The notes below the pieces were generated by a model. It did no database searches, was not told the origin of the DNA, and was given only the letters and a program-made list of their open reading frames with translations. This document shows, piece after piece, positions 9,385 to 18,350 of a stretch of 64,000 nt of DNA (the first letter of the stretch is position 1; each line of letters begins with the position of its first letter). Origin of the DNA: Jiella marina (GTDB taxonomy: Bacteria; Pseudomonadota; Alphaproteobacteria; Rhizobiales; Rhizobiaceae); NCBI RefSeq assembly GCF_024359545.1, contig NZ_JAKQZG010000003.1:310001-374000 (forward strand). The letters run 5' to 3'. The position numbers and the translations under genes were made by a program.

Positions 9385-10407
9385 TCATTTCGCCGAGGAA
9401 ATCAGCTCCTGGGCCTCTTCCCTGGTATATTCCTTGTTGGTGACGCCGCCCTCGGGCGTCATCTCGAGCCCCTGGTCGAGACCGTCCTGATCGATCCTGA
9501 GGGTCGGGACCTGCAGATCCTTCGGCACGTCGGCGCCGGCGAGGATCTGCTGGGCGACCCAGAAGCCGAGGGTGGAGACGCCCGGTGCAATCGACTGGGA
9601 GAAGGTCTCGTAGCCGTTCTCGTCCTTCTGCTCCTTCCACCACTGCAACTCGTCCGAACGGTTGCCCATGATGATGGTCGGAACTTCGCGCCCGGCGGCC
9701 TCGAAGGCCCGCGCTGCGCCATAGCCGTCACCGCCCTGGGTCACGACGCCCACCACGTCGGGCAGGCTCGGCAGGACGCTCGCCACGGATTTCTGGGCAA
9801 CGGTCTGCGTCCAGTCACCCTGGACCTCGCGGGCGATCTCAAACTGCGGGTGCTTTTCGATGCCTTCCAGAATGCCCGCATGGATCTGCTCGTCCACCGA
9901 AGTGCCCGGCAGGCCGCGGATCTCGAGCAACGGGCCGCCATCGGGATAGCGCTCGGCCAGATAGTCGATCTGGTCGACGCCCATCTTCTTGAAGTCGACG
10001 GCGATCCGCCAGGCGCATTCCTCGGTCACGGTCGCGTCGAAGGAGACGACGGTGATGCCGGCGTCGCAGGCTTCCTTGACGGCGCCGTTGAGGGCCGTCG
10101 GCGAAGCGGCGTTGAGGACGATCGCGTCATAGCCCTGCAGGATCATGTTCTGAAGCTGCGCGGCCTGCTCGGTGGCGGAGTTCTCGGCCGTGGTGTTCGC
10201 GTCGGCGGAGGCGACGACACCGTCTTCGACGGCCTTCGCGGTCGCCTCCTGCCAGCTCTTGATCATCGCCTGGCGCCAGGAATTGCCGGCGTAATTGTTC
10301 GAGAGCGCCACGTTCTTGTCGCTGGTATCGGCATCCTGGGCGAATGCCGGCATGGCGGCCGACAGGGCCAGCGCCCCGGCCAGGCAGATCAGTTTCGTTC
10401 GCACCAT
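9385..10407 (-). CDS. Periplasmic sugar-binding protein of the ABC transporter
   Basis: 340 residues with a clear signal peptide (KLICLAGALALSAAMPAFAQ, cleavage after AFA). The body is a type I periplasmic-binding fold: VALSNNYAGNSWRQAMIKSW, MILQGYDAIVLNAASPTAL, ITVVSFDATV and VGVVTQGGDGYGAARAF. This places it with the ribose/galactofuranose (YtfQ-like) binding proteins. The start is fixed by AAAGGAGGAG 6 bases before ATG. It heads the four-gene ABC operon, 87 bases before the ATPase gene. The ligand is probably a sugar or sugar derivative; this is inference from family. Confidence 0.92.
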   Translation of the reverse strand: MVRTKLICLAGALALSAAMPAFAQDADTSDKNVALSNNYAGNSWRQAMIKSWQEATAKAVEDGVVASADANTTAENSATEQAAQLQNMILQGYDAIVLNAASPTALNGAVKEACDAGITVVSFDATVTEECAWRIAVDFKKMGVDQIDYLAERYPDGGPLLEIRGLPGTSVDEQIHAGILEGIEKHPQFEIAREVQGDWTQTVAQKSVASVLPSLPDVVGVVTQGGDGYGAARAFEAAGREVPTIIMGNRSDELQWWKEQKDENGYETFSQSIAPGVSTLGFWVAQQILAGADVPKDLQVPTLRIDQDGLDQGLEMTPEGGVTNKEYTREEAQELISSAK

Positions 10408-10445
10408 CGTTCTCCTCCTTTGATGGTTTGGTCGTTGCTATCGGG

Positions 10446-11726
10446 TCAGCGATAGATGAGCGTCGGCAGCCACATGGTCAGCGCCGGGATGAAGGTGATC
10501 AGAAAGAGCACGGCGAACAGCGGAATCAGGAACGGCGCCGTCGCCGACACGCAGCGCTCGAACGGAATGTTCGAAACCCGCGACAGGACGTAGAGAACCA
10601 TACCGATCGGCGGCGTCAACAGGCCGATCATCAGGTTGAGCACCATGACCACGCCGAAATGAACCGGATCCACGCCCATCTGCTGGGCGATCGGCAGGAG
10701 CACGGGCGTGAGGATCGTGATCGCCGCTACCGTCTCCATGAAGCAGCCGACGATCAGAAGGATCAGATTGATCAGCAGAAGCACGATCCAGGGATTCTCG
10801 GATATCGTCAGGATGAGTGCCGCGAATTGCTCCGGGGCGCGGTTCGACGTCAGGATCCAGGCGAAAATCGACGCCGCCGCGACGATGAAGAGCACGACGG
10901 CGGTGGTTTCGATCGTGTCGAACGAGACCCGCAGGAAGCGATTCAGCGAAAGCGTGCGATAGACGACGAGGCCGAGGAACATCGCCCAGACGCAGGCGGC
11001 GATCGCCGCCTCGGTGGGCGTGAAGGCGCCGGAGAGGATGCCGCCGACGATGATGACCGGCGTCATCAGCGAGAGCAGAGCGCGTTTGAAGGTGATGCCG
11101 AGGATCGAGAGCTGGAAGGGCTGGTCCACCGGATAGTTGCGGCGGCGCGCATAGAGCGCGATCATCGCCATCAGGGACACGGCCATCAGAAGACCCGGCA
11201 GGAAACCGGCGGCGAAAAGCTGGCCGATCGAGGCGCCGGCGACGACGCCATAGATCACCATCGGTAGCGACGGCGGGATGATCGGCCCGATGGTCGAGGA
11301 CGCCGCGGTGATGCCGACGGCAAAGCCCGGCTCGTAATTGGCGTCGCGCATCGCCTTGATCTCGATCGCGCCGAGCCCGCCGGCATCGGCGACGGCCGCG
11401 CCCGACATGCCGGCGAAGATGACCGAAGCGCCGACATTTACATGGCCGAGTCCGCCGCGCATCCAGCCGAAGATGGCCTTGGCGAAGTCGAAGATGCGCT
11501 CGGTGATGCCGGCCGAATTCATCAGATTGCCGGCGAGGATGAAGAAGGGGATCGCCAGAAGCGGAAAGGAGTCGACGCCATTCACCATCCGGTGGATGAC
11601 GACGACTTCCGGCACGCGCCCTTCCAACAGGATGAAGACCGCCGAGGAGGCGGCAAGCGAGATCGCGACCGGCACGCCGAGCACGATCAGGAGAAGCAGA
11701 AGCACGAAGAGAAGGGCGAGAAGCAT
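10446..11726 (-). CDS. dctM: TRAP transporter large permease, DctM family
   Basis: 426 residues from MLLALLFVLLLLLIVLGVPV, with about twelve membrane helices. Family signatures include IPFFILAGNLMNSAGITERIF, NVGASVIFAGMSGAAVADAGG, and SSTIGPIIPPSLPMVIYG, which is the substrate/Na+ region. The upstream in-frame start (11780) adds a non-family extension, so ATG 11726 is preferred. DctM couples Na+ influx to uptake of the ligand delivered by DctP. It is the last gene of the dctP-dctQ-dctM operon. The ABC operon begins only ~40 bases further on, on the same strand. Confidence 0.94.
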   Translation of the reverse strand: MLLALLFVLLLLLIVLGVPVAISLAASSAVFILLEGRVPEVVVIHRMVNGVDSFPLLAIPFFILAGNLMNSAGITERIFDFAKAIFGWMRGGLGHVNVGASVIFAGMSGAAVADAGGLGAIEIKAMRDANYEPGFAVGITAASSTIGPIIPPSLPMVIYGVVAGASIGQLFAAGFLPGLLMAVSLMAMIALYARRRNYPVDQPFQLSILGITFKRALLSLMTPVIIVGGILSGAFTPTEAAIAACVWAMFLGLVVYRTLSLNRFLRVSFDTIETTAVVLFIVAAASIFAWILTSNRAPEQFAALILTISENPWIVLLLINLILLIVGCFMETVAAITILTPVLLPIAQQMGVDPVHFGVVMVLNLMIGLLTPPIGMVLYVLSRVSNIPFERCVSATAPFLIPLFAVLFLITFIPALTMWLPTLIYR

Positions 11727-11819
11727 CGGAGCCGATTCAATTGGCGGACGGGAAGGGGATGAGACGGCCGAAGCTCTCAACCGGCAGAACAGGGCAGTCG
11801 GTCGCGTTCGCCTTCAAGC

Positions 11820-12389
11820 TCAAAGGCCTTGGCCGCTGACGGCGAAACGTTCGGGATCGACCAGCCGGCTGGTGCCGGAGCGCCAGTGCCGGACGAGCGC
11901 CAGGACGGCGTAGAGGGTCATGAAGGCCATGCAGACAGCGACGATCCAGTAGACGACGGATTTGGGGACATCGATCGACACCATCTTCTGATAGGTGCGG
12001 CCGGCGAGCTGCACGCAAAGCCAGGCCATCGCGCCGTAGAAGATGATGGAGACGACGTCGACGAAGATCTGCAGGCCGAAACGGATGGACCGGGAGAAGT
12101 AGCGGTAGAACAGTTCCACCGCGATGTGGCTCTCCTTGCGGGCGGCCATGATCGAACCGGTGAAGGTCACTGCGATCAGCAGAAACCGCGCGATCTCTTC
12201 CGTCCATCCGAGGGAATCGTTGAGAACGTAGCGGGTGAAGAACTGCAGGAAGACGACGACCGCGAGGACCCAGAAGACGACCAGCACGACGCTGTCGCCC
12301 CAGGAAACATCCGACAGGTCGACACTCTGCTCGATGAGCGGGGAGGGCTCCTCCGCCCGAACGCCCGGCTCCGGATCGACAGATGACAT
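11820..12389 (-). CDS. dctQ: TRAP transporter small permease, DctQ family
   Basis: 189 residues with four hydrophobic segments after a cytoplasmic N terminus. Typical DctQ motifs are FFTRYVLNDSLGWTEEIARFLLI and RKESHIAVELFYRYF (WTEE-A-R and H-I-V elements). It has a good Shine-Dalgarno (GGAGGAGG) before ATG 12389. It pairs with the DctM protein in the inner membrane. Gene order P-Q-M on one strand is the standard TRAP arrangement. Confidence 0.93.
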   Translation of the reverse strand: MSSVDPEPGVRAEEPSPLIEQSVDLSDVSWGDSVVLVVFWVLAVVVFLQFFTRYVLNDSLGWTEEIARFLLIAVTFTGSIMAARKESHIAVELFYRYFSRSIRFGLQIFVDVVSIIFYGAMAWLCVQLAGRTYQKMVSIDVPKSVVYWIVAVCMAFMTLYAVLALVRHWRSGTSRLVDPERFAVSGQGL

Positions 12390-12469
12390 TCGCCTCCTCC
12401 CAGAGAACGGCGGCAGATGGCGCCCTCAGACGTCACCTGCCGCTGGTCATTTTACGCCAGACGATCCGG

Positions 12470-13450
12470 CTATTCGATAGCCTGAAGTCGGTCGTAGGTC
12501 TCCTGATCCCAGGTGGCATCCGGACCGTTGTGGAGCTTCATCGTCATTTCGCGGAATGGCGTGATGTCCACGTCATGCACGTTGACGCCCTGCTCGCGGA
12601 ACCACTCGGCGAGTTTGGCCTCGTTCTCGCGCACCTGGGTGGAAGCGCATTCGGCGGTTTCCTTGAGAACGCTGACCAGCGCCTCGCGGTCGGCCTCGTC
12701 CATCTGCCCCCAGGTCGGACCGCCCACGATGGTCAGCAGAGCATCGTTGATGTGCCCGGTCAGCGAGATGTCCGACTGGACCTCGTAGAATTTCTTGGCC
12801 TGGATGGTGGGGAGCGGATTCTCCTGCCCGTCGACCGTTCCCTGTTGCAGTGCAAGGTATACCTCGGCAAAGGCAATCGGTGTCGGATTGGCGTCGACCG
12901 CGTTCGGGAACATCATGTAGAGCGGCGCGTTCGGCACGCGGATCTTCATGCCCTGCATGTCTTCCGGCTTTTCGACCGGCTTGTTCGACGTCACGTGGCG
13001 CTGGCCGTAATAGGTGGTCGCGACGACATGGTTGCCGGTCGCCTCCATGTAGCCGTCGGCCAGCTCCTTGAAGAGGTCGGAGTTGCGATACTTGTCCCAG
13101 TGGTCGTAGCTGCGGAACATGTAGGGGGCGCCGCCGATGGCGATCGGGCCGTAGGCACGGCCGGCAAACAATTGTCCGGTATAGATAATGTCGACGGTGC
13201 CGAGGCCGAGGCCCTCATTGATGTCGACCTCCTTGCCGAGGGAGGAAGCCGGGTAGACCTCGATCGAATAGCGATCCTCCGTCGCGGCCTTCAGCTTGTC
13301 CGAGGCTTCAACAGCACAGGTGTGGTAGGGCTCGCTGACCTCATAGACGTGGGCGAATTTCAACACCGTCTCCGCCGAGGCGGGCATGGTGAACGCGGTG
13401 GTGGCGAAGAGAGCCAGAGCCAGCTTTGCCGTCGACTGCGCGTATCGCAT
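12470..13450 (-). CDS. dctP: TRAP transporter solute-binding protein, DctP family
   Basis: 326 residues from MRYAQSTAKLALALFATTAF, a signal peptide cleaved after PASA. The mature domain shows DctP hallmarks: LKFAHVYEVSEPYHTCAV, MQGMKIRVPNAP (the conserved Arg that binds carboxylates), AFAEVYLALQQGTVDGQENP. It therefore should bind an organic or sugar acid in the periplasm. A GGGGAGG ribosome-binding site precedes ATG 13450; the longer frame to 13525 is not needed. A GTATAC-containing stretch about 15 bases upstream could be part of a GntR-type operator, but I see only a weak half match. Confidence 0.93.
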   Translation of the reverse strand: MRYAQSTAKLALALFATTAFTMPASAETVLKFAHVYEVSEPYHTCAVEASDKLKAATEDRYSIEVYPASSLGKEVDINEGLGLGTVDIIYTGQLFAGRAYGPIAIGGAPYMFRSYDHWDKYRNSDLFKELADGYMEATGNHVVATTYYGQRHVTSNKPVEKPEDMQGMKIRVPNAPLYMMFPNAVDANPTPIAFAEVYLALQQGTVDGQENPLPTIQAKKFYEVQSDISLTGHINDALLTIVGGPTWGQMDEADREALVSVLKETAECASTQVRENEAKLAEWFREQGVNVHDVDITPFREMTMKLHNGPDATWDQETYDRLQAIE

Positions 13451-13623
13451 TATTGTTCCTCCCCAATGTATACGCTGTCCGGGCATCATATTGTCTCGGA
13501 CGCGAAGTGCAATGGGGCTGGGCATCTGCGGTGGCCGGCATCTTCCCGGTCCACCGGTTGTCCCGCTTGGAGCACGGGTACCGCGAATGTTGGTGACTAC
13601 GGTGTGGGCGCGGGGGCGGCGGT

Positions 13624-14367
13624 TCAGGCGTGGGACTGAAGGGGAGAACTCGGCCGTTCCGTCGTCTCGCTGCCGGGAAAGACGATGTCGGCCCAGACCG
13701 GCAGGTGATCGGAAGCGCCCCGGGAGCGCGTCGACTTGTGGACGGCGGTCTCCACGACCTCGATATCCCGGCTGAGGACGATGCGATCGAGCGCACCGAG
13801 CGGCATCCGCGAGGGGAAGGAGGGACCGGGCTTGAGCAGGTTATGGTTGCGGGCGAACAGCTTCAGGCAGCGCCCTTCCGGGTTCCACTCGTTGAAGTCG
13901 CCGAGCATGACCGTCGGCATGGGATGCTCGGTGGCTTTCAGGTGCTCCAGAACCGCCCGCACCTGGCGGCGCCGCCAAAGCCCGAGGAGGCCCAGATGCA
14001 TGGCGACGACGCGCAAAGCGCCATCTCCGACGGCGAGCTCCGCGACCGCAGCACCCCGCGGTTCGAGAGCCGGCAGCTTGAACCGATCCGTGCGAAGCAG
14101 TGTGATCCGGTCCTTGACCAAGATGGCATTGCCATACCAGCCGAGACGTCCGGCGAACATGCCGAGGGGGAGCGGACGGTAATGGGTCTGCTCCTGGATG
14201 GTCTTCGGCGGCAGGGAGGACAGCCGACTGCCGAAGCTGCGGTCGACCTCCTGCAGCGCCACCACATCGGCATCGATCTCCTTGAGAACCTCGAGGATTT
14301 CGTGCGGGCGCCGGCGCCAGTCCGTGCCGACGCTCTTGCGGATGTTGTAGGAAGCGATACGCAGCAT
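13624..14367 (-). CDS. Endonuclease/exonuclease/phosphatase family protein
   Basis: 247 residues with the DNase I-like metallo-phosphoesterase motifs: ASYNIRKSVG (N-terminal Asn), VVALQEVDRSF (metal-binding Glu), VVAMHLGLLG, MLGDFNEWNPEGR (catalytic Asp/Asn) and the terminal SDHLPVWADI (catalytic Asp-His). All key residues are present, so hydrolytic activity on a phosphodiester or phosphomonoester is expected. No signal peptide or membrane anchor is seen. The substrate is unknown; the family includes nucleases, sphingomyelinases and inositol phosphatases. It lies in the same direction as the TRAP genes but ~170 bases upstream of dctP. Confidence 0.88.
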   Translation of the reverse strand: MLRIASYNIRKSVGTDWRRRPHEILEVLKEIDADVVALQEVDRSFGSRLSSLPPKTIQEQTHYRPLPLGMFAGRLGWYGNAILVKDRITLLRTDRFKLPALEPRGAAVAELAVGDGALRVVAMHLGLLGLWRRRQVRAVLEHLKATEHPMPTVMLGDFNEWNPEGRCLKLFARNHNLLKPGPSFPSRMPLGALDRIVLSRDIEVVETAVHKSTRSRGASDHLPVWADIVFPGSETTERPSSPLQSHA

Positions 14368-14585
14368 GAAGGCAAGCCCTTTGCATCAGCCGAGCGGAGG
14401 GAGCGGGCGGCACACGAGGCCGGAGATCGTTAATTACAATCCCCACCGGCGCCGTTCGATCCTTTCAAGGCGCATCGCCCGCGGGAACTGACGACGTTAG
14501 GGAGACGGCGACGCATTTCCTCTCTGGACTCTTTTTAATGTCGGGCGCAATCTTTCGCTGGGGAAAGTCGACAGAGGGGGAAAAC

Positions 14586-14789
14586 ATGACCAGCGAAACG
14601 CTTTCGCATGCCATCCTGGCCGCCGAGACGGAAAAGGCGATCTGGATGCTGGGTCGCAAAGCCTTCCAGCGCAACGGTCTCGGCGCCTTCAACCCTTACG
14701 AACTGGCGGACAAGACGCAACGCGACCTGTGGATCGAAGGGTTCAACTACGAGCAGGAAATCCGCGCGGCGCGCGAGCCCCGCTTCTGA
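14586..14789 (+). CDS. Small protein resembling ribosome modulation factor (RMF-like)
   Basis: 67 residues from ATG 14586, preceded by the purine-rich AGAGGGGGAAAAC. The segment GRKAFQRNGLGAFNPYELADK followed by LWIEGFNYEQEIR is laid out like RMF: small residue-rich helix, N/C-P-Y, then W-x-x-G-W/F. In E. coli RMF dimerises 70S ribosomes in stationary phase; many alphaproteobacteria carry a shorter homologue. The match is by pattern only and the protein is longer at the N terminus than E. coli RMF. If not RMF it is an unassigned small soluble protein. Confidence 0.55.
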   Translation: MTSETLSHAILAAETEKAIWMLGRKAFQRNGLGAFNPYELADKTQRDLWIEGFNYEQEIRAAREPRF

Positions 14790-14920
14790 GCGCACGGCCG
14801 AATGGCGATGTTCAGGTGGGGGATGCGCTTCTCCGATCAGTGAAATTGTTTTGCGGACTGATGATTGCGGGGCATTCGCGCATTTCTGTTTGCGTTTCGG
14901 TTCCCATGTAATGCGCCGTG

Positions 14921-15886
14921 ATGAAGACACTGCGCAAACCTTATCCGCCGATCGATCCGTATGATGTCGGTCGTCTATCCGTGGGCGACGGCCATGAGCT
15001 CTATTTCGAGCAGTGCGGCAATCCCGAAGGCCTTCCGGTGGTGTTCCTCCACGGAGGGCCGGGGAGCGGTTCTTCGCCCCAGCACCGGCGTCTCTTCGAT
15101 CCTACGCGATACCGGATCGTGCTCTTCGACCAGCGAGGGTGCGGCCGCTCGACGCCGCTGGGTTCGCTCGATGCCAACGACACCTGGCAGCTGGTCGACG
15201 ATCTGGAGCGGATCCGGCAGCATCTCGACATCGATCGCTGGCTGCTCTTCGGCGGTTCCTGGGGCGCCACGCTGGCGCTCGCCTATGCCCAGAAGCATCC
15301 GGATCGCGCTCGGGCGCTCGTCCTGCGCGGTGTGTTCTCGGGTCGGCGGTCGGAACTCGACTGGTTCTATGACAGCGGTGCCAGCCGGCTGTTTCCCGAT
15401 CATTGGGAAAACCTCGTCGGTCTGATCCCGGCCGCAGAGCAGGACGATCTGATCGCTGCCTATCGTCGCCGGCTGACCCATGACGATCGCAATGTGCGGG
15501 CGGCGGCGGCGCGCGCCTGGTCTGCCTGGGAGGCGGCGACGGTCATGATGCGCTCGGCGGAAAGCCCTCCGGCAAGGGCCCCGACCGGCAGCGCGGCAGA
15601 CGGGATGATCGCCTTTGCCCGGATCGAGAACCACTTCTTCTTCCACGAGCTCTGGCTGGAGGAAGGGCAACTCCTTGCCAACGCCGGCAAGCTGGCGGAC
15701 ATACCCGGTGTCATCGTTCAGGGGCGCTACGACGTGGTGACGCCGGCGATCACATCCTGGCAACTGGCCCAGGCCTGGCCAAAGGCCGACTACCGAATGG
15801 TCGAGGGGGCGGGCCACGCCTTCGCCGAACCGGGGATTCTGCACGAGCTGCTTCAGGCGACGGACCGCTTCGCACAAGAGCTCTAA
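14921..15886 (+). CDS. pip: Proline iminopeptidase (prolyl aminopeptidase)
   Basis: An alpha/beta-hydrolase of S33 type, 321 residues. Visible motifs: VVFLHGGPGSGSSPQHRRLFDP (oxyanion HGGPG), VLFDQRGCGRSTP (typical DQRGxGxS), the nucleophile elbow GGSWGATLALAYAQ (catalytic Ser), VIVQGRYDVVTP (catalytic Asp) and GAGHAF (catalytic His). It releases N-terminal proline from peptides in the cytoplasm. A GTG lies in frame just before the ATG at 14921; either could initiate. It is monocistronic. Confidence 0.95.
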   Translation: MKTLRKPYPPIDPYDVGRLSVGDGHELYFEQCGNPEGLPVVFLHGGPGSGSSPQHRRLFDPTRYRIVLFDQRGCGRSTPLGSLDANDTWQLVDDLERIRQHLDIDRWLLFGGSWGATLALAYAQKHPDRARALVLRGVFSGRRSELDWFYDSGASRLFPDHWENLVGLIPAAEQDDLIAAYRRRLTHDDRNVRAAAARAWSAWEAATVMMRSAESPPARAPTGSAADGMIAFARIENHFFFHELWLEEGQLLANAGKLADIPGVIVQGRYDVVTPAITSWQLAQAWPKADYRMVEGAGHAFAEPGILHELLQATDRFAQEL

Positions 15887-15977
15887 CCGCAGGTCGTCTC
15901 GGCGACTGGTGGCATGCGGACCACGATGGCGGTCCTTGTCTTTGGCGTCCTGCGGCAACATGGAAAGGATCAGTTCG

Positions 15978-16460
15978 ATGCGTCTGTGGACCGGCGGCTG
16001 CCAATGCGGTGCAGTTCGCTTTCGCGCGTGTGGGGAACTCGGCACGGCATCCATCTGCCATTGCCGCATGTGCCAGAAGGCGTTCGGCTCGTTCTATGCT
16101 CCCCTCGTATCCGTTGCGGTCGACGCTCTGGTCTGGACCAAACGCGAGCCGAAGCGGTTCCAGTCCTCCAATCACGTCCGCCGCGGATTCTGTGAAGAGT
16201 GCGGGACGCCCCTGACCTATGAGGCGCCGGACGGTCTCGGCGTGTCCATTGGCGCCTTCGACGACGCTGCGGCCGTCGTTCCCACCGTGCAGTACGGCAT
16301 CGAGGGCAGGCTGCGCTATGTCGACAGTCTGGCGGCATTGCCTGCGCTTCGGACGGAGGAGGATATCGTCGCAGCGGCCTTCCTCTCGTCGCTTGTTTCC
16401 CGTCAGCATCCCGATCATCCCACTGCAGACGAGGGGGGCGGCGAGGATGCCAGCCCATGA
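15978..16460 (+). CDS. GFA family (glutathione-dependent formaldehyde-activating-like) zinc protein
   Basis: 160 residues from MRLWTGGCQCGAVRF, preceded by AAAGGA. It has the full set of zinc-binding cysteines of the GFA/CENP-V fold: CQCG near the N terminus, CHCRMCQKAFG, and CEECGTPLTYE. The family name comes from Paracoccus Gfa, but most members, probably including this one, have unproven activity; S-hydroxymethylglutathione synthesis should not be assumed. The tail HPDHPTADEGGGEDASP is unconserved. No operon partner is evident. Confidence 0.88.
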   Translation: MRLWTGGCQCGAVRFRACGELGTASICHCRMCQKAFGSFYAPLVSVAVDALVWTKREPKRFQSSNHVRRGFCEECGTPLTYEAPDGLGVSIGAFDDAAAVVPTVQYGIEGRLRYVDSLAALPALRTEEDIVAAAFLSSLVSRQHPDHPTADEGGGEDASP

Positions 16461-16645
16461 GCGTGATGCGAGAACCTTGCCGGTCCTTCCGGCATCGGCC
16501 GAGCCGCCATCGGGCGCCTCCTGTCGGACGCCCTCCAGGCTTGCCGGATTGCCTGGTCCTACCGTATGCAGCATCCCTCTTCCGGAAAGCATCGAACCCA
16601 ATGCTTTTCCTTGTTTCTGCTGATCCCAATTGAGGCTGCCGGTCG

Positions 16646-17383
16646 GTGCGTCACTTCGTCATCAATCTCGACCGTTCCCCCGCCAGATGGCGCGAAATGG
16701 AAAAATCGGCCGAAGCGGTGAATGCCCGGCTCGTACGCGTTCCCGGTGTCGATGGCGCCGAGATCGATCCGGGAGACTGGATTGACGTCGATTGGGACCG
16801 GTTTCGCCGCTCCCATGGCCGTCGGATCCTGCCCGGGGAATATGGCTGTTATCGCAGTCATCTCGCCGCTCTCGAGGCTGTCATGGACTCCGGCGACCCG
16901 GTCGGGGTGATCTGCGAGGACGATGTGGTTCTCAGCGCGGAGACCGGGTCGGTGGTCGAGGCGGTTCTGTCCGAGAAGCCGGACCTTCATGTCCTCAAGC
17001 TCTTCAACAATCGCCTTCAGGGGTTCGTCCGTCATGGCGGTTCGAGCCCTTTCGAGGTGTTCGGGCGGTGCATTCATGGCCCGCAGGGGGCGGCGGCCTG
17101 CTACGCGGTGACGCGAGAGGGCGCTCAGATCGTTCACGCGGCTCTGAGCCGGATGTGGCTGCCCTTCGACGTCGCCCTGGAGCGGGGCTGGGATTATGGC
17201 GGGCGGGTCTACACCATGAGGCGCAACGTCGTCGGCTTCGGCCCACTCAACAAGAAGTCCACGATCATCACGAGCAAGGCATCGAGATACAAGCACACGA
17301 AGCCTTTCTTCCTGAAGCGTATCCCCGTCGCCATGTTTCGGGGCGTCGACTACGTCCGTCGTGCCCGTTACGCGCTCGGCTGA
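16646..17383 (+). CDS. Glycosyltransferase family 25 protein (LPS/LOS-type)
   Basis: 245 residues with a GTG start. MRHFVINLDRSPARWREME is the GT25 opening (VINLxxxxxR). LPGEYGCYRSHLAALEAVM and VICEDDVVLS (EDD metal-binding motif) are diagnostic. The late segment GPQGAAACYAVTREGAQIV is the acceptor-side element. GT25 enzymes transfer galactose or other sugars from nucleotide sugars during lipopolysaccharide assembly at the cytoplasmic face of the inner membrane. The final residues are basic (YVRRARYALG). It is followed within a few bases by a hairpin repeat that may serve as its terminator. Confidence 0.9.
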   Translation: MRHFVINLDRSPARWREMEKSAEAVNARLVRVPGVDGAEIDPGDWIDVDWDRFRRSHGRRILPGEYGCYRSHLAALEAVMDSGDPVGVICEDDVVLSAETGSVVEAVLSEKPDLHVLKLFNNRLQGFVRHGGSSPFEVFGRCIHGPQGAAACYAVTREGAQIVHAALSRMWLPFDVALERGWDYGGRVYTMRRNVVGFGPLNKKSTIITSKASRYKHTKPFFLKRIPVAMFRGVDYVRRARYALG

Positions 17384-17386
17384 GCC

Positions 17387-17428
17387 TAGAGCGCCGTGCG
17401 TCCGATAGGACGCACGAAGGACGCTCTA
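17387..17428. repeat. Long imperfect palindrome after the GT25 gene
   Basis: Arms TAGAGCG and CGCTCTA flank an inner stem CGTGCGTCC / GGACGCACG with loop GATA. There is no T-run, so it looks more like a dispersed rhizobial palindromic element than a classical terminator, although it may stabilise or end the transcript. Confidence 0.7.
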
Positions 17429-17627
17429 ACTCTTTGAAATTACGCATCAGGCTTTCGACTGTTTCCCAGGCTCCGATGGCCGGGATTTCCAGCGACACGT
17501 GACGCATGATGGGTTCGCTGGAAAGGGTCGCCGCTCGATCCATGGCCATCTCCGCCGCGACGCGGCCGCGCCATTGCGGATTCCTGCCCGCTGTGCCTTA
17601 CTTTACGGAAGTCACGGGAGGCGCTTG

Positions 17628-18269
17628 ATGTCGGATCGCAGAACCGTCCTCTTCCTGTTCGCTCTGGCCTTGACTGCAAGCGGTGGGCTTGCGGCGGCGC
17701 AGGAGCCATCCTCCCTGCCGGAGACGAATGGCGAGGGGCGATGGGTCTATGCGAGTCATCCCGTGCTCGGCGAAACCGCCCATGTGGTCATTGGCGATCG
17801 GGCGCTGGGTCTTGCCTGTCTGCCTGTCGACGACTCCGCCAGCGGCGCGTCGGTGCTGGTGATGCGGATGAGCTTCGGGCTGGTGCCGTCCGCGACGCTG
17901 TCCGACGGGGCAGTCAGCTTTTATTCGCGGCCGTTCGCGTTCGGGGGCGCCGCGACGTTCGAGGCCGTTCCGGCCGGCTTCATCGCGCGGGAGTTGGACG
18001 TCTGCAGCCAGACGCTGCCGCTTCTCAGCCGGTCCCGGGAGCTCGTCTTTTTGGAAGGCGAGCTGGTTTCGGGCGATGCCGGCGAGGGGGCGACCGTGAC
18101 TCTCCGCCGCAACGGTGCCGAAACCGTCCTTGCCGGAGAGAGTGATCTGCAAGCCGCGAGCGGACGGATCGTCATTCCCTTGCGCGGATCCTCCCGGGCG
18201 ATCCAAAGGCTGGAGGCGGCCTGTCCCGCGATCGGCAGGACAAAGGCCGCTCTCTGCCCGGGGGGATGA
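17628..18269 (+). CDS. Secreted hypothetical protein
   Basis: 213 residues; the start MSDRRTVLFLFALALTASGGLA has GGGAGG upstream and encodes a signal peptide cleaved around LAAAQ. The mature protein is beta-rich with four cysteines (LACLP, LDVCSQ, LEAACPA, ALCPGG) that may form disulfides. I see no catalytic motif and do not recognise the family. Probably periplasmic. Function unknown. Confidence 0.75.
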   Translation: MSDRRTVLFLFALALTASGGLAAAQEPSSLPETNGEGRWVYASHPVLGETAHVVIGDRALGLACLPVDDSASGASVLVMRMSFGLVPSATLSDGAVSFYSRPFAFGGAATFEAVPAGFIARELDVCSQTLPLLSRSRELVFLEGELVSGDAGEGATVTLRRNGAETVLAGESDLQAASGRIVIPLRGSSRAIQRLEAACPAIGRTKAALCPGG

Positions 18270-18350
18270 CCAGCAAGCGGGGCGATGAGACCGCCGCCCC
18301 GCGGGCCAGGTCACTCTTGCGAATCTGAAGCTTTGGAGCCGAGGCGGCGA

